From: an uncultured Dorea sp.
Lineage (GTDB): Bacteria; Bacillota; Clostridia; Lachnospirales; Lachnospiraceae
Assembly (NCBI GenBank): GCA_910588745.1
Contig: CAJURK010000015.1
Span: 1-55,867, forward strand
DNA: 55,867 bases
Reading direction: 5' to 3'
Positions 35,247 to 43,747 of the stretch are shown piece after piece (position 1 is the first letter of the stretch; each line of letters starts with the position of its first letter). Below the pieces are notes generated by a model. That model saw nothing but the letters and a program-made list of their open reading frames with translations, was not told the origin of the DNA and made no database searches. The position numbers and the translations under genes are program-made.

Positions 35247-35352
35247 AATATGGCGATGGAAGTAGGTCTTTTTTTTATGCCTAAATTTAGGTAGCCTCGC
35301 AAGCTACCGATGTAACACGTAAAATATGTATATACGAAGCGAGGTGGAAGTT

Positions 35353-35502
35353 GTGCGTACAAGAATTACTTTAGAATGTACGGAGTGCAAGCAGCGGAAC
35401 TATAATATGACGAAGGATAAGAAAGCTCATCCTGAGCGTATGCAGACAAAGAAGTACTGCAGGTTCTGTAAATCACACACGATGCACAAGGAGACGAAGT
35501 AA
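35353..35502 (+). CDS. rpmG: Ribosomal protein L33
   Basis: A 49-residue protein of the large ribosomal subunit that starts with GTG. It reads VRTRITLECTECKQRNY, then KKYCRFCKSHTMHKETK at the end, and keeps the four zinc-binding cysteines (two CxxC pairs), so it is the zinc-containing form. GAGGTGG lies about six bases ahead of the GTG. It is first in a run with secE and nusG, the standard order in Firmicutes. Confidence 0.95.
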   Translation: MRTRITLECTECKQRNYNMTKDKKAHPERMQTKKYCRFCKSHTMHKETK

Positions 35503-35529
35503 GGTTCTTTTAGGAGGAGTGTGTAGATT

Positions 35530-35724
35530 ATGGCTAAAAAAGAAGCTCAGAAGAAGAGCTGGTTCAAGGGTCTGAAGGCAGAGTTCCGCAAGATCATCTG
35601 GCCGGGCAAAGAGACGCTTGCAAAACAGACAGCGGCAGTCGTTTCTGTATCCGTGATACTGGGGGTTCTCATAGCAGTCGTTGATTTCCTGGTACAGAAC
35701 GGGGTGGATTTATTAGTAAGATAA
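35530..35724 (+). CDS. secE: Preprotein translocase subunit SecE
   Basis: A 64-residue single-pass membrane protein of the SecYEG channel. The amphipathic region WFKGLKAEFRKIIWPGKETL and the following membrane helix (about residues 34-57) are the standard short SecE. AGGAGG precedes ATG 35530. The gene is followed by a 133-base palindromic repeat before nusG. Confidence 0.95.
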   Translation: MAKKEAQKKSWFKGLKAEFRKIIWPGKETLAKQTAAVVSVSVILGVLIAVVDFLVQNGVDLLVR

Positions 35725-35725
35725 C

Positions 35726-35858
35726 GGTACTGTTCACACAGTACTTTGCATTCGCTGCAAAGTACGTAAGAAAGTGATTCAGGCGTGAGCAAATTCCATT
35801 CGCGAAGCGAATTTTAAATGGATTTGCGAAAGTTGCCGTGAACGGAGTGAATCGTAAC
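35726..35858. repeat. Full-length dispersed palindromic repeat inside the secE-nusG gap
   Basis: Begins GGTACTGTTCACACAG and ends GTGAACGGAGTGAATCGTAAC. It contains a perfect ten-base hairpin GTACTTTGCA-TTCGC-TGCAAAGTAC (35741-35765) and a second hairpin around AATTCCATTCGCGAAGCGAATT-like arms near 35790-35815. It starts one base after the secE stop codon. Confidence 0.75.
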
Positions 35859-35895
35859 AGAAAACTGATAAACTGCATGCAAGAAAGGTGATTTT

Positions 35896-36411
35896 ATGTC
35901 AGAGGCAAAGTGGTATGTTGTTCATACCTATTCCGGGTATGAGAACAAAGTGAAAGCTAACATTGACAAGACCATTGAGAACAGACATCTGGAGGATCAG
36001 ATTCTGGAGGTTCAGGTTCCGATGCAGGATGTAGTGGAATTAAAGAACGGCGTCCAGAAAGCGACCCAAAAGAAGATGTTCCCCGGCTATGTGCTGATTC
36101 ATATGATTATGAATGACGATACATGGTATGTGGTTCGTAACACCAGAGGCGTGACAGGATTTGTAGGTCCTGGTTCCAAGCCGGTTCCTCTTACGGATAT
36201 TGAGATGGCAGGACTTGGAATCAAGCGCGACAACATCGTAGTTGATTACGAGATTGGCGATACCATCCAGGTAATCGCCGGAGCGTGGGCGGATACCGTC
36301 GGTATTGTCCGTGCTATGAATCCGCAGAAACAGAGCCTGACGATCAATGTTGAGCTGTTTGGCCGCGAGACGCCAGTAGAATTAAGTTTCGCAGAAGTAA
36401 AGAAAATGTAA
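35896..36411 (+). CDS. nusG: Transcription termination/antitermination factor NusG
   Basis: A 171-residue factor that binds RNA polymerase and modulates pausing and Rho. N-terminal NGN domain with WYVVHTYSGYENKVK and PGYVLIHMIMNDDTWYVVRNT; C-terminal KOW domain from about residue 120. AAGGTG before ATG 35896. It follows secE and precedes rplK, the usual order. Confidence 0.97.
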   Translation: MSEAKWYVVHTYSGYENKVKANIDKTIENRHLEDQILEVQVPMQDVVELKNGVQKATQKKMFPGYVLIHMIMNDDTWYVVRNTRGVTGFVGPGSKPVPLTDIEMAGLGIKRDNIVVDYEIGDTIQVIAGAWADTVGIVRAMNPQKQSLTINVELFGRETPVELSFAEVKKM

Positions 36412-36421
36412 ATCAGATTAA

Positions 36422-36461
36422 GTGGGAGGGGATGCTCATTTGAGGTTCCCGGCATTACCAC
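36422..36461 (+). promoter_or_regulatory. Hairpin in the rplK leader, candidate L1 autoregulatory site
   Basis: GTGGGAGGG ... CCCGGCATTACCAC, with GTGG/CCAC and GGG/CCC pairing across an unequal internal loop, placed directly before AAGGAGGT. The same strands occur before rplA. Confidence 0.6.
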
Positions 36462-36476
36462 AAGGAGGTAATTAAC

Positions 36477-36902
36477 ATGGCAAAAAAAGTACAAGGTTAT
36501 ATCAAGTTACAGATTCCTGCAGGTAAGGCGACACCGGCTCCTCCGGTAGGACCAGCCCTTGGACAGCATGGTGTAAATATCGTAGAGTTTACCAAGCAGT
36601 TCAATGCCAAAACAGCAGATCAGGGCGATCTGATTATTCCTGTAGTGATTACAGTTTACAGTGACAGAAGTTTCAGCTTTATCACAAAGACACCTCCGGC
36701 GCCGGTTTTGATTAAGAAAGCATGTAATATCAAGTCCGGTTCAGGCACGCCGAACAAGAAAAAGGTTGCAAAGATAACCAAAGCTCAGGTTCGCGAGATC
36801 GCGGAGATGAAGATGCCTGACTTAAACGCGGCAAGCATTGAGAGCGCTATGAGCATGATAGAGGGAACCTGTCGTTCTATGGGTGTAACAGTTACGGAAT
36901 AA
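36477..36902 (+). CDS. rplK: Ribosomal protein L11
   Basis: A 141-residue protein of the GTPase-associated region of the large subunit. It begins AKKVQGYIKLQIPAGKATPAPPVGPALGQHGVNI, an almost invariant family region, and keeps the C-terminal RNA-binding domain. AAGGAGGT at 36462-36469 sets the start. It pairs with rplA downstream. Confidence 0.98.
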   Translation: MAKKVQGYIKLQIPAGKATPAPPVGPALGQHGVNIVEFTKQFNAKTADQGDLIIPVVITVYSDRSFSFITKTPPAPVLIKKACNIKSGSGTPNKKKVAKITKAQVREIAEMKMPDLNAASIESAMSMIEGTCRSMGVTVTE

Positions 36903-36915
36903 CGTTGATATAACA

Positions 36916-36942
36916 GTGGGAGGGTTATCCCGACATTACCAC
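36916..36942 (+). promoter_or_regulatory. Hairpin in the rplA leader, second candidate L1 site
   Basis: GTGGGAGGG-TTAT-CCCGACATTACCAC, nearly the same as the element before rplK, again directly followed by AAGGAGGT. Confidence 0.6.
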
Positions 36943-36958
36943 AAGGAGGTATTTTTTT

Positions 36959-37651
36959 ATGAAACGAGGAAAGAAATATATCGAGGCTGCGAAGAACATT
37001 GAAAGAGGAAATCTCTACGACAAGGAAGAGGCTATTTCTCTGGTAAAGAAGACGGCAGTCGCTAAATTTGATGAAACAGTCGAAGCTCATATCAGAACCG
37101 GATGTGACGGACGTCACGCAGACCAGCAGATCCGCGGCGCGGTTGTACTGCCTCACGGAACAGGTAAGAAGGTTCGTATCCTGGTATTTGCTAAGGATGC
37201 TAAGGCCGCAGAGGCAGAGGCAGCCGGAGCAGATTACGTTGGAGGAATGGAACTGATCGAGAAGATTCAGAAAGAAAACTGGTTTGAATTTGACGTGGTT
37301 GTTGCTACGCCGGATATGATGGGTATCGTAGGCCGTATCGGCCGTGTGTTAGGACCAAAGGGACTGATGCCGAATCCGAAGGCCGGTACTGTAACTATGG
37401 ATGTTACGAAAGCTGTAAACGATATCAAAGCTGGTAAGATTGAGTATAGACTTGACAAGACCAATATTATCCATGTTCCGATTGGAAAGGTTTCTTTCAC
37501 AGAGGAACAGCTTGCAGACAACTTCCAGACGCTTATTGAAGCAATTATCAAAGCTAGGCCGGCAGCAGTTAAGGGTCAGTTCCTTAAGAGCGTGACGCTG
37601 ACTTCTACTATGGGGCCTGGCGTGAAGATTAATCCGGCGAAGCTGGCTTAA
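36959..37651 (+). CDS. rplA: Ribosomal protein L1
   Basis: A 230-residue protein of the L1 stalk. Family signatures: KRGKKYIEAAKNIERG, VVATPDMMGIVGRIGRVLGPKGLMPNPKAGTVT and the C-terminal KSVTLTSTMGPGVKI. L1 is known to repress its own operon by binding an mRNA copy of its rRNA site, which is relevant to the hairpins before rplK and rplA. A terminator follows, and rplJ has its own promoter. Confidence 0.98.
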   Translation: MKRGKKYIEAAKNIERGNLYDKEEAISLVKKTAVAKFDETVEAHIRTGCDGRHADQQIRGAVVLPHGTGKKVRILVFAKDAKAAEAEAAGADYVGGMELIEKIQKENWFEFDVVVATPDMMGIVGRIGRVLGPKGLMPNPKAGTVTMDVTKAVNDIKAGKIEYRLDKTNIIHVPIGKVSFTEEQLADNFQTLIEAIIKARPAAVKGQFLKSVTLTSTMGPGVKINPAKLA

Positions 37652-37676
37652 TCAGCTAATTGAAAGTAGAATAAAG

Positions 37677-37711
37677 CTCTGTTGGGTTTTTAGGCCTGAC
37701 AGAGTTTTTTT
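37677..37711 (+). terminator. Terminator after rplA
   Basis: CTCTGTTGGG and CCTGACAGAG arms around an eight-base loop, then seven T. Confidence 0.85.
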
Positions 37712-37849
37712 GTGTATGCTCAAAATGGGAGAATAAGGGGGGTTATGTCCTTTTTTGAGTAGGAAAATTAAAAACATCGTCATATTATATATAATGTCAC
37801 GTCGGAATCTTTCTATATGGTTATTTCTATGTGGTTTTGATAAAAAGTA

Positions 37850-37878
37850 TTGACATATAGCAGGAAATATGCTACCGT
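37850..37878 (+). promoter_or_regulatory. Promoter of rplJ-rplL
   Basis: TTGACA (37850-37855), 17 bases, TACCGT (37873-37878). It lies just before the leader RNA. Confidence 0.6.
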
Positions 37879-37884
37879 ATTAAA

Positions 37885-38012
37885 AGACTGCCGAAGACAG
37901 CAGGTGCTTCTTATTGAAGCGTAAGTATGAAAACGCCTGCCGAGGAAGAATAGATTTGATACAGATGTATGAATTTACGATCCTCTATGTCTTCTGATAT
38001 GGAGGATTTTTA
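37885..38012 (+). ncRNA. Ribosomal protein L10 leader with attenuator
   Basis: AGACAGCAGGTGC and CGCCTGCCGAGG (37895-37944) are the paired conserved strands of the Firmicutes L10 leader, bound by the L10-L12 complex. ATCCTC ... GAGGAT followed by TTTTTAT (37980-38012) forms the attenuator hairpin. Confidence 0.8.
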
Positions 38013-38118
38013 TATCATCATATGGAGAAAAGCCGCTGAAGGCGATTTTTCCACAGAAATACTCTTTTGAATCTATCGGCGGTGTATAAACCAAAATCTA
38101 TAAGGAGGTACACCATTC

Positions 38119-38685
38119 GTGGCAAAAGTTGAATTGAAACAACCTATCGTACAGGCTATCGTGAACGATGTGGAAGGCGCTCAGTCAATCGTTCTGGTTG
38201 ACTACCGCGGACTGACGGTTGCTCAGGACACGGCGCTTCGTAAAGAGCTGAGAGAAGCCGGCGTTGTTTACAAGGTTTGTAAGAACACAATGATGAAAAG
38301 AGCTTTTGAAGGAACAGATTTTGCTCAGTTGGACGAGTATCTGGAAGGCCCGAACGCTATCGCGATTTCCAAAGATGACGCGACGGCGCCGGCAAGAATC
38401 CTTGCCAAGTTTGCAAAGGATGCGAAGGCTCTCGAATTGAAAGCAGGTGTGGTTGAAGGCGCGAAGTATGACGCGGCAGGTCTTGCGGAATTGGCGAAGA
38501 TTCCTTCAAGAGAAGAACTTATTTCCAGATTGCTTGGAAGTATGAAGTCGCCGATTACCAATCTTGCACGTGTTCTCAACCAGATCGCAGAGAAGGGCGG
38601 AGCAGAGAACTGCGCACCCGCAGAGTCTGGAGAAGCTGCAGCAGCAGATGCTCCGGCTGAGACAGAGGCTCCAGCAGAGGCATAG
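38119..38685 (+). CDS. rplJ: Ribosomal protein L10
   Basis: A 188-residue stalk-base protein, starting with GTG behind AAGGAGGT. The N-terminal rRNA-binding domain has VLVDYRGLTVAQDTALRKELREAGVVYKVCKNTM, and the C-terminal helix that carries L7/L12 dimers is followed by an Ala/Glu-rich tail longer than in E. coli. It autoregulates through the leader RNA upstream. Confidence 0.97.
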   Translation: MAKVELKQPIVQAIVNDVEGAQSIVLVDYRGLTVAQDTALRKELREAGVVYKVCKNTMMKRAFEGTDFAQLDEYLEGPNAIAISKDDATAPARILAKFAKDAKALELKAGVVEGAKYDAAGLAELAKIPSREELISRLLGSMKSPITNLARVLNQIAEKGGAENCAPAESGEAAAADAPAETEAPAEA

Positions 38686-38746
38686 GATACCTGCAGAGCG
38701 AACGATATTGTTAAGTTAACAAAATAAAAAAATGGAGGAAAATAAA

Positions 38747-39121
38747 ATGGCAAAGTTGACAACAGCTGAGTTTATTGATGCTATCAAAGAGTTATCAGTA
38801 TTAGAATTAAATGATTTAGTAAAAGCATGCGAAGAAGAGTTTGGTGTTTCCGCAGCAGCAGGCGTTGTAGTTGCAGCAGCAGGCGGAGATGCTCCGGCAG
38901 CAGAAGAGAAAGATGAGTTCGATGTAGAGTTAGTATCTGCAGGCGCATCTAAGGTTAAGGTAATCAAGGTTGTACGTGAGATCACAGGTCTTGGACTGAA
39001 AGAAGCAAAGGCTCTGGTAGACGGCGCGCCGAAGGTTGTTAAGGAAGCTGTATCCAAAGCAGAAGCAGAGGAGATCAAGGCTAAGCTGGAAGGCGAAGGA
39101 GCAGAGGTTAACCTGAAATAA
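38747..39121 (+). CDS. rplL: Ribosomal protein L7/L12
   Basis: A 124-residue stalk protein that recruits translation factors. N-terminal dimer domain, Ala-rich hinge (AAAGVVVAAAGGDAPA), and the C-terminal factor-binding domain with KVIKVVREITGLGLKEAKALVDGAPK. GGAGG at 38734-38738 fixes ATG 38747; an earlier in-frame ATG at 38732 overlaps that ribosome site. A terminator follows and rpoB is not found downstream. Confidence 0.98.
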   Translation: MAKLTTAEFIDAIKELSVLELNDLVKACEEEFGVSAAAGVVVAAAGGDAPAAEEKDEFDVELVSAGASKVKVIKVVREITGLGLKEAKALVDGAPKVVKEAVSKAEAEEIKAKLEGEGAEVNLK

Positions 39122-39153
39122 TGAAGCGTTCATCGCATAGATGACAGCGAGAG

Positions 39154-39195
39154 AAAAGCACCGCACAGGCAGTCACGCCTGCAGCGGTGCTTTTT
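39154..39195 (+). terminator. Terminator after rplL
   Basis: AAAAGCACCGC and GCGGTGCTTTTT arms with an inner AGGC/GCCT pair. Confidence 0.9.
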
Positions 39196-39252
39196 GAGTG
39201 TACGCCTGTAAGTCCAAAAACAGCTAATGAGGCGGATGGGAGAGCTTCTGTC

Positions 39253-39388
39253 GTTACAGTTCGCAGGTCATTTGGTAAACAGCGGCTTAGTCTGCGTTAG
39301 CTGATCGTTCCATGGAATGTTACTCCGTCTGCTTAGAGACATGCTCCTGATTCAGCCCGCGTCCGGCAGGTGATGTGTGAACAGTAAC
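39253..39388. repeat. Dispersed palindromic repeat downstream of rplL
   Basis: 136 bases from GTTACAGTTCGCAGG to TGTGAACAGTAAC; the ends are inverted copies with one mismatch. It shares a core with the copy at 24304 and the GTGTGAACAGTAAC end type with the secE-nusG copy. The rest of the 374-base gap before 39496 shows no gene. Confidence 0.7.
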
Positions 39389-39495
39389 CCTCTGTCGATT
39401 AATCTCGGAAAATCTTGTAGAAACTATAGTAATTCTGGCGGATTCTTGGTAAAATCGGAATGGAATAGGTATGAAAAAATTGTAGGTGGATAGAT

Positions 39496-41313
39496 ATGGA
39501 CATATTTGATGTGATTTCTCTGTTGGGCGGACTTGCCATGTTCCTGTATGGAATGCGTCTGATGGGAGACGGATTAAAGGCGGGGTCTTCCGGAACCCTG
39601 AAAAAAGCTATGGAAAAGGCAACAAACACTCCGACGAAGGCGTTTTTTTTAGGGCTGGTGATGACCGCCGTCGTTCAATCGTCAACGGCGACGATTGTGA
39701 TTACTTCAGGTCTTGTAGGGGCGGGGATTATTTCCCTGCGTCAGTCGCTGGGCGTTGTGATTGGTGCAAATGTAGGTACGACGGTTACCGGACAGATTAT
39801 CAGGCTTCTGGATTTGAATACTTCCGGGACGTCTGTTCTGCAATTTTTTAATCCCTCTACCTTGGCGCCGCTGGCTCTGATTGCAGGGATTATTATCATT
39901 ATGGGTGTAAAATTCAAGGATTCGGACAATATCGGGCAGATTATCATTGGATTCGGCGTCCTGTTTTCCGGGCTTTTGAATATGACGGATGCCGTGAGTA
40001 CCCTGACGGAAAGCGGAATCGTAGAGAAGCTTTTTGCGGGGCTGGGAAATAATCCTCTGATTGGCTATGCGGTAGGAGCCGGGGTGGCGTTTGTTCTCCA
40101 GAGTTCATCCGCGACGATCGGTATCCTGCAGGCGTTTTCCACCTCCGGACAACTAACCTTCAGCGCAATCTATGCCGTGCTGGTGGGCATCTATTTAGGA
40201 GACTGCGTGACTACGGCGATTGTCTGTAATATCGGGGCGAAGCCGGACGCAAAACGCGTTGGTATGGTCAATATTTTATTTAACCTCTGTAAATCGGCGC
40301 TGATTCTGGTGACGGTGACGGTGATACATAGGGCCGGATTTCTGGACGGAATGTGGAACAGTACAATTTATTCCGGCGGGATTGCTAATACCAATACGGT
40401 TTTTAATTTGGCCTGCGCTGTTTTATTGCTGCCGCTGGTAGGTGTGTTTGAGAAATTCAGCTATCGAATTGTCAAAGAAGAACCCGCCCTGAGCGGGAAA
40501 TACGACGAGATGTTAGACGCGCTGAATCCGATATTTATCGATACGCCGGCTCTTGCTTTTGGACGCTGTTATGAACTGCTGCTGGAGATGTGCCGGCTGG
40601 CCAGAAGAAATATTAATCGGGCGTTTGAATTATTTACGGATTATGACGAAAAGGCTATCGCGGAAATGGAAGAAGATGAGAATTACATAGATATTATGGC
40701 GGATCGGATCAGCAATTATTTGGTGCAGATTTCCGCAAAGATTACGCTGCCTTATCATGTGGAGATTATGAACTATTATTTTTCCGCAATTACAGAGTTT
40801 GAACGGCTGGGAGACCATGCGGTAAATATTGTTAAGATTGCAAGAGAAATGAAGGACAACGACAATGCTTTTTCCAAAGACGCGCTGGCAGAATTGTCCG
40901 TACTAAAGGAGCTGCTGGATCGGATTCAGGATTATACGGCGGAGGCGTTCCGCAAACAGAATCAGACGGCTGCGCATCATATTGAACCGTTGGAGGAAGT
41001 GGTGGATGATATGGTAAATGCGTTAAAGGATAACCATTTAGAGAGACTGCGCAGCAGGGAGTGCGATGTCTTTAACGGGACGGAATTCTTTAATCTGCTT
41101 TCTGAGGCGGAGCGTATCTCGGATGTGTGTTCCAATATAGGAGTGGCTACGGTAGCCCGGGCAAATCCTGAGATTAAACATCAGGTACACGATTATGTAT
41201 CGATGCTGCATTCAGGCAGGGACGAAGAATTTAACCGGCGCTATAACGAAGCTCATGAGCTGTATTTTGAGCTTTTGAAGAAAAAGGAACCGGGTATCAA
41301 AGTGAATATATAA
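39496..41313 (+). CDS. Na/Pi cotransporter family protein with PhoU-like domain
   Basis: A 605-residue membrane protein. The first half (about 1-320) has two inverted repeats, each with the QSS signature of Na+/phosphate symporters (QSSTATIVITSG near 59, QSSSATIGIL near 200). The second half (about 345-560) is helical and PhoU-like, with pairs of acidic residues that bind metal in PhoU. Such proteins are thought to take up phosphate or to export it under control of the PhoU part; the direction is not evident. It is transcribed alone and ends at a terminator. Confidence 0.9.
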   Translation: MDIFDVISLLGGLAMFLYGMRLMGDGLKAGSSGTLKKAMEKATNTPTKAFFLGLVMTAVVQSSTATIVITSGLVGAGIISLRQSLGVVIGANVGTTVTGQIIRLLDLNTSGTSVLQFFNPSTLAPLALIAGIIIIMGVKFKDSDNIGQIIIGFGVLFSGLLNMTDAVSTLTESGIVEKLFAGLGNNPLIGYAVGAGVAFVLQSSSATIGILQAFSTSGQLTFSAIYAVLVGIYLGDCVTTAIVCNIGAKPDAKRVGMVNILFNLCKSALILVTVTVIHRAGFLDGMWNSTIYSGGIANTNTVFNLACAVLLLPLVGVFEKFSYRIVKEEPALSGKYDEMLDALNPIFIDTPALAFGRCYELLLEMCRLARRNINRAFELFTDYDEKAIAEMEEDENYIDIMADRISNYLVQISAKITLPYHVEIMNYYFSAITEFERLGDHAVNIVKIAREMKDNDNAFSKDALAELSVLKELLDRIQDYTAEAFRKQNQTAAHHIEPLEEVVDDMVNALKDNHLERLRSRECDVFNGTEFFNLLSEAERISDVCSNIGVATVARANPEIKHQVHDYVSMLHSGRDEEFNRRYNEAHELYFELLKKKEPGIKVNI

Positions 41314-41348
41314 AGAGCAGTCAAAAATAGAATATTTCTTACCATAAG

Positions 41349-41394
41349 AACACCGCCCTGGTACTCGATAAAAGTACAAAGGGCGGTGTTTTTA
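41349..41394 (+). terminator. Terminator after the Na/Pi cotransporter gene
   Basis: ACACCGCCCT and AGGGCGGTGT arms followed by TTTTT. Confidence 0.9.
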
Positions 41395-41553
41395 TCTGGT
41401 ATATTGTGTTTGCATCTCCGGCTGTCCTTTCCGGCGTTGACAGACCGATGCCGGTATGAAATCGCGTAAATGACGTAAGCCAAGTTTTGTAAGAAAAAAG
41501 CGCGAGAATATAGATATTTTCGATAAGATAATGCATTTATTTATCAGGTGAAT

Positions 41554-41582
41554 TAGACAACCGTTTACGTATAGGGTATAGT
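41554..41582 (+). promoter_or_regulatory. Promoter of the NMT1/SsuA-type ABC importer
   Basis: TAGACA (41554-41559), 17 bases, TATAGT (41577-41582). Confidence 0.55.
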
Positions 41583-41602
41583 GGAAGTACAGTTTCACTT
41601 TG

Positions 41603-41646
41603 CCGGCGGGAAGCCCGGCCGCTGCGCCGAGCGGGCTTTTCGCCGG
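41603..41646 (+). promoter_or_regulatory. GC-rich hairpin in the importer leader
   Basis: Nested arms CCGGCG / CGCCGG and AAGCCCG / CGGGCTT, then TT inside the outer stem. It lies in the 5' leader 34 bases before the start codon. It may be an attenuator; it does not match the TPP, FMN or guanidine-I elements known for related transporters. Confidence 0.55.
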
Positions 41647-41679
41647 AACGGAGCGAAGAATCTTATGAGGTTTGCATAT

Positions 41680-42465
41680 ATGGAATCAATCAAAATCAAC
41701 AATGTATCTTTTGCCTACGAAGGAAGCGGCAAGCTTATCTTAAAGGATATCAGCGCAGAGGTAAAAGGAGGAGAGTTCGTCGGGATTTTAGGGCAGTCAG
41801 GCTGTGGGAAGAGTACGCTGCTGCGGCTGCTGGCAGGTCTTGAAAAGCCGACAAGGGGAGAGCTTCTCATCGACGGACAGAGGATGGAAGGAGCCAGCCT
41901 GGAGCGGGGAGTGGTATTCCAGGATTACGGCTTGTTTCCGTGGATGTCCGCAGGGGAGAATATTATGCTGGCGCTTAGGCAGCGGTTCCCGGATAGGAAC
42001 AAGCAAGACCTGAAAGCATATGCGGTGGAGATGCTGAAAAAAGTAGGACTGGAAGAAGGCGTATACAGAAAGCTTCCCAAGGAACTGTCGGGAGGCATGA
42101 AGCAGCGGTGCGCGATTGCGCAGGCATTCAGTATTGATCCCCCGGTTCTTCTGATGGACGAGCCTTTCGGGGCATTGGACGCGGTAACCAGGGTGAGGCT
42201 CCAGGATTTGGTGCTGGAGTTATGGGCGCAGGGGAACCCAAAGAAAACGGTATTTTTTGTCACTCATGATGTGGACGAAGCGATGATTTTGGCAAATCGT
42301 ATCCTGATACTCGGCCAGTCTCCGGGGAATATTATTTATGAGTGTGTGATTCCGGCGGATAAGCGGCCCGCAAGAGAGACCCAGTTTGAGGATGCAGAAT
42401 GTTTAAAGCTCCGCACGGAACTGATTCGGCAGATTAACCGGGATGTGGTAAGGCATGTAGGATAA
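41680..42465 (+). CDS. ABC importer ATPase, nitrate/sulfonate/NMT1 type
   Basis: A 261-residue ATPase. Walker A GQSGCGKST, Q-loop VFQDYGLFPW, signature LSGGMKQR, Walker B VLLMDEPFGALD and H-loop FVTHDVDEA are all canonical for the SsuB/TauB/NrtD group. ATG 41680 (MESIKINNVSF) is preferred, with GAGG at 41667-41670; an upstream ATG at 41665 and a GTG at 41581 are in frame but unsupported, the latter lying in the promoter. Its binding protein and permease follow in one operon. Confidence 0.92.
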   Translation: MESIKINNVSFAYEGSGKLILKDISAEVKGGEFVGILGQSGCGKSTLLRLLAGLEKPTRGELLIDGQRMEGASLERGVVFQDYGLFPWMSAGENIMLALRQRFPDRNKQDLKAYAVEMLKKVGLEEGVYRKLPKELSGGMKQRCAIAQAFSIDPPVLLMDEPFGALDAVTRVRLQDLVLELWAQGNPKKTVFFVTHDVDEAMILANRILILGQSPGNIIYECVIPADKRPARETQFEDAECLKLRTELIRQINRDVVRHVG

Positions 42466-42605
42466 TCTTTTTTATATCCGGCTTGGGATTTTGCATCAAA
42501 AGACGAGTACACGTATGGAAAGTTCGGTTCATTTAGATTCCATACAGGGACGAGCCTGTGTTAGAATAAACGAAATTATGTAGAAGGAAAAGGAGGCAGA
42601 GTATT

Positions 42606-43730
42606 ATGAAAAAGAGGATGTTTGCCGTATTGCTGGCAGCGGCTATGACGGCCAGCCTTGCGGCCTGCACAAGCAGTACGGGTGAGAAGGCGGACGAGCC
42701 GGTAAAAGAAGAGGCTGGGGAAGAAGCCCCTGCAAAGGCTGGGGACGCGCCGGAACAGAGCGTGGTGAAGTGGAATTGCGGAACCAGTGGAAACGTACTT
42801 CTTACCATTGCGGAGAACAAAGGCTACTTAGAGGATGAAGGGATTTCAATTGAGTATGTACAGGCAAACGCGAACGCGGACGCCATGACTCTTTTGGCGA
42901 CAGGCAAAGTGGACGTGGTGTCCAATGCGGGAACAAGCAATCCGCTCCAGCAGATTGCGTCCGGCGTAGATTTAACGATTTTCGGCGGCCATATGGTAGA
43001 AGGATGTATGCCGGTTGTTGCAAAAAAGGGCGCGGAGTGGAATGGAATCGAGTCCTTTATCGGTAAGAAGGTAGCGGTAAATCCAAGTTATTTTGCATTT
43101 ACCGGCGCGGTAATGGATCTGGGTTACGAAGATCCGTTGGAAGCGGTTCAGTGGGAGACTTATTCCGACTACAATGACGCTCTTGCCGCCGTAACCCGCG
43201 GAGATGTGGAATATGCGCTCATGGGTACCGGACAGAACCTGTCTGTTCAGGAGCTGGCGGCAAACGGAGAAATCGATATCGTGAGCTACCAGAGCGAGAT
43301 TATGAAAAACTATTCTTGCTGCCGTATGGAAGGGCAGACCGAATGGGTAAACGAAAATCCAAATACGGTAAAAGCGATTATCCGCGCGCTGCTCCGCGCC
43401 CAGGCTTACTACGAGAACAATAAGGAAGAGGCAGTAAAGCTTCATGCCGAGAAGATCGAGGCTACGGAAGAATACGTAGCGGCTTATATGCTGGATGACG
43501 AACATTATTTTGTCAGCGTAGACCCGCTGAAGAATTCGGTAGTACGCGCGTGGGATATTCTGGATAAAACAGGATTTTTAGACGAGCAGGCAAAGGACAT
43601 TGCAATAGAAGATCATATCAATACAGCCTTGTATGAAGAAGCGCTTGAAGAGGCAGCCGAGCTTTACGGAGACGAAGATCCGGAATTTTATGAAGGAATG
43701 GCTGTATTCTTTGAAAAGAACGATCAATAG
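42606..43730 (+). CDS. ABC importer substrate-binding lipoprotein, NMT1/SsuA type
   Basis: A 374-residue exported binding protein. Lipobox LAAC gives C21, followed by an acidic, Pro/Ala-rich linker of about 30 residues. The mature domain has the periplasmic-binding fold of the NMT1/THI5 and SsuA group (ENKGYLEDEGISIEYV, GKVDVVSNAGTSNPLQ, IGKKVAVNPSYFAF). Members bind nitrate, sulfonates, taurine, or thiamine pyrimidine precursors. No neighbouring enzyme gene points to the ligand, so the substrate stays open. AAGGAGG precedes the start. Confidence 0.9.
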   Translation: MKKRMFAVLLAAAMTASLAACTSSTGEKADEPVKEEAGEEAPAKAGDAPEQSVVKWNCGTSGNVLLTIAENKGYLEDEGISIEYVQANANADAMTLLATGKVDVVSNAGTSNPLQQIASGVDLTIFGGHMVEGCMPVVAKKGAEWNGIESFIGKKVAVNPSYFAFTGAVMDLGYEDPLEAVQWETYSDYNDALAAVTRGDVEYALMGTGQNLSVQELAANGEIDIVSYQSEIMKNYSCCRMEGQTEWVNENPNTVKAIIRALLRAQAYYENNKEEAVKLHAEKIEATEEYVAAYMLDDEHYFVSVDPLKNSVVRAWDILDKTGFLDEQAKDIAIEDHINTALYEEALEEAAELYGDEDPEFYEGMAVFFEKNDQ

Positions 43731-43747
43731 AGTGAAGGAGAAGACGG

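Noticed and set aside
41583..41679. TPP, FMN or guanidine-I riboswitch before the ABC importer
   Set aside because: None of the conserved core sequences of these classes can be found; only a nested GC-rich hairpin is present.
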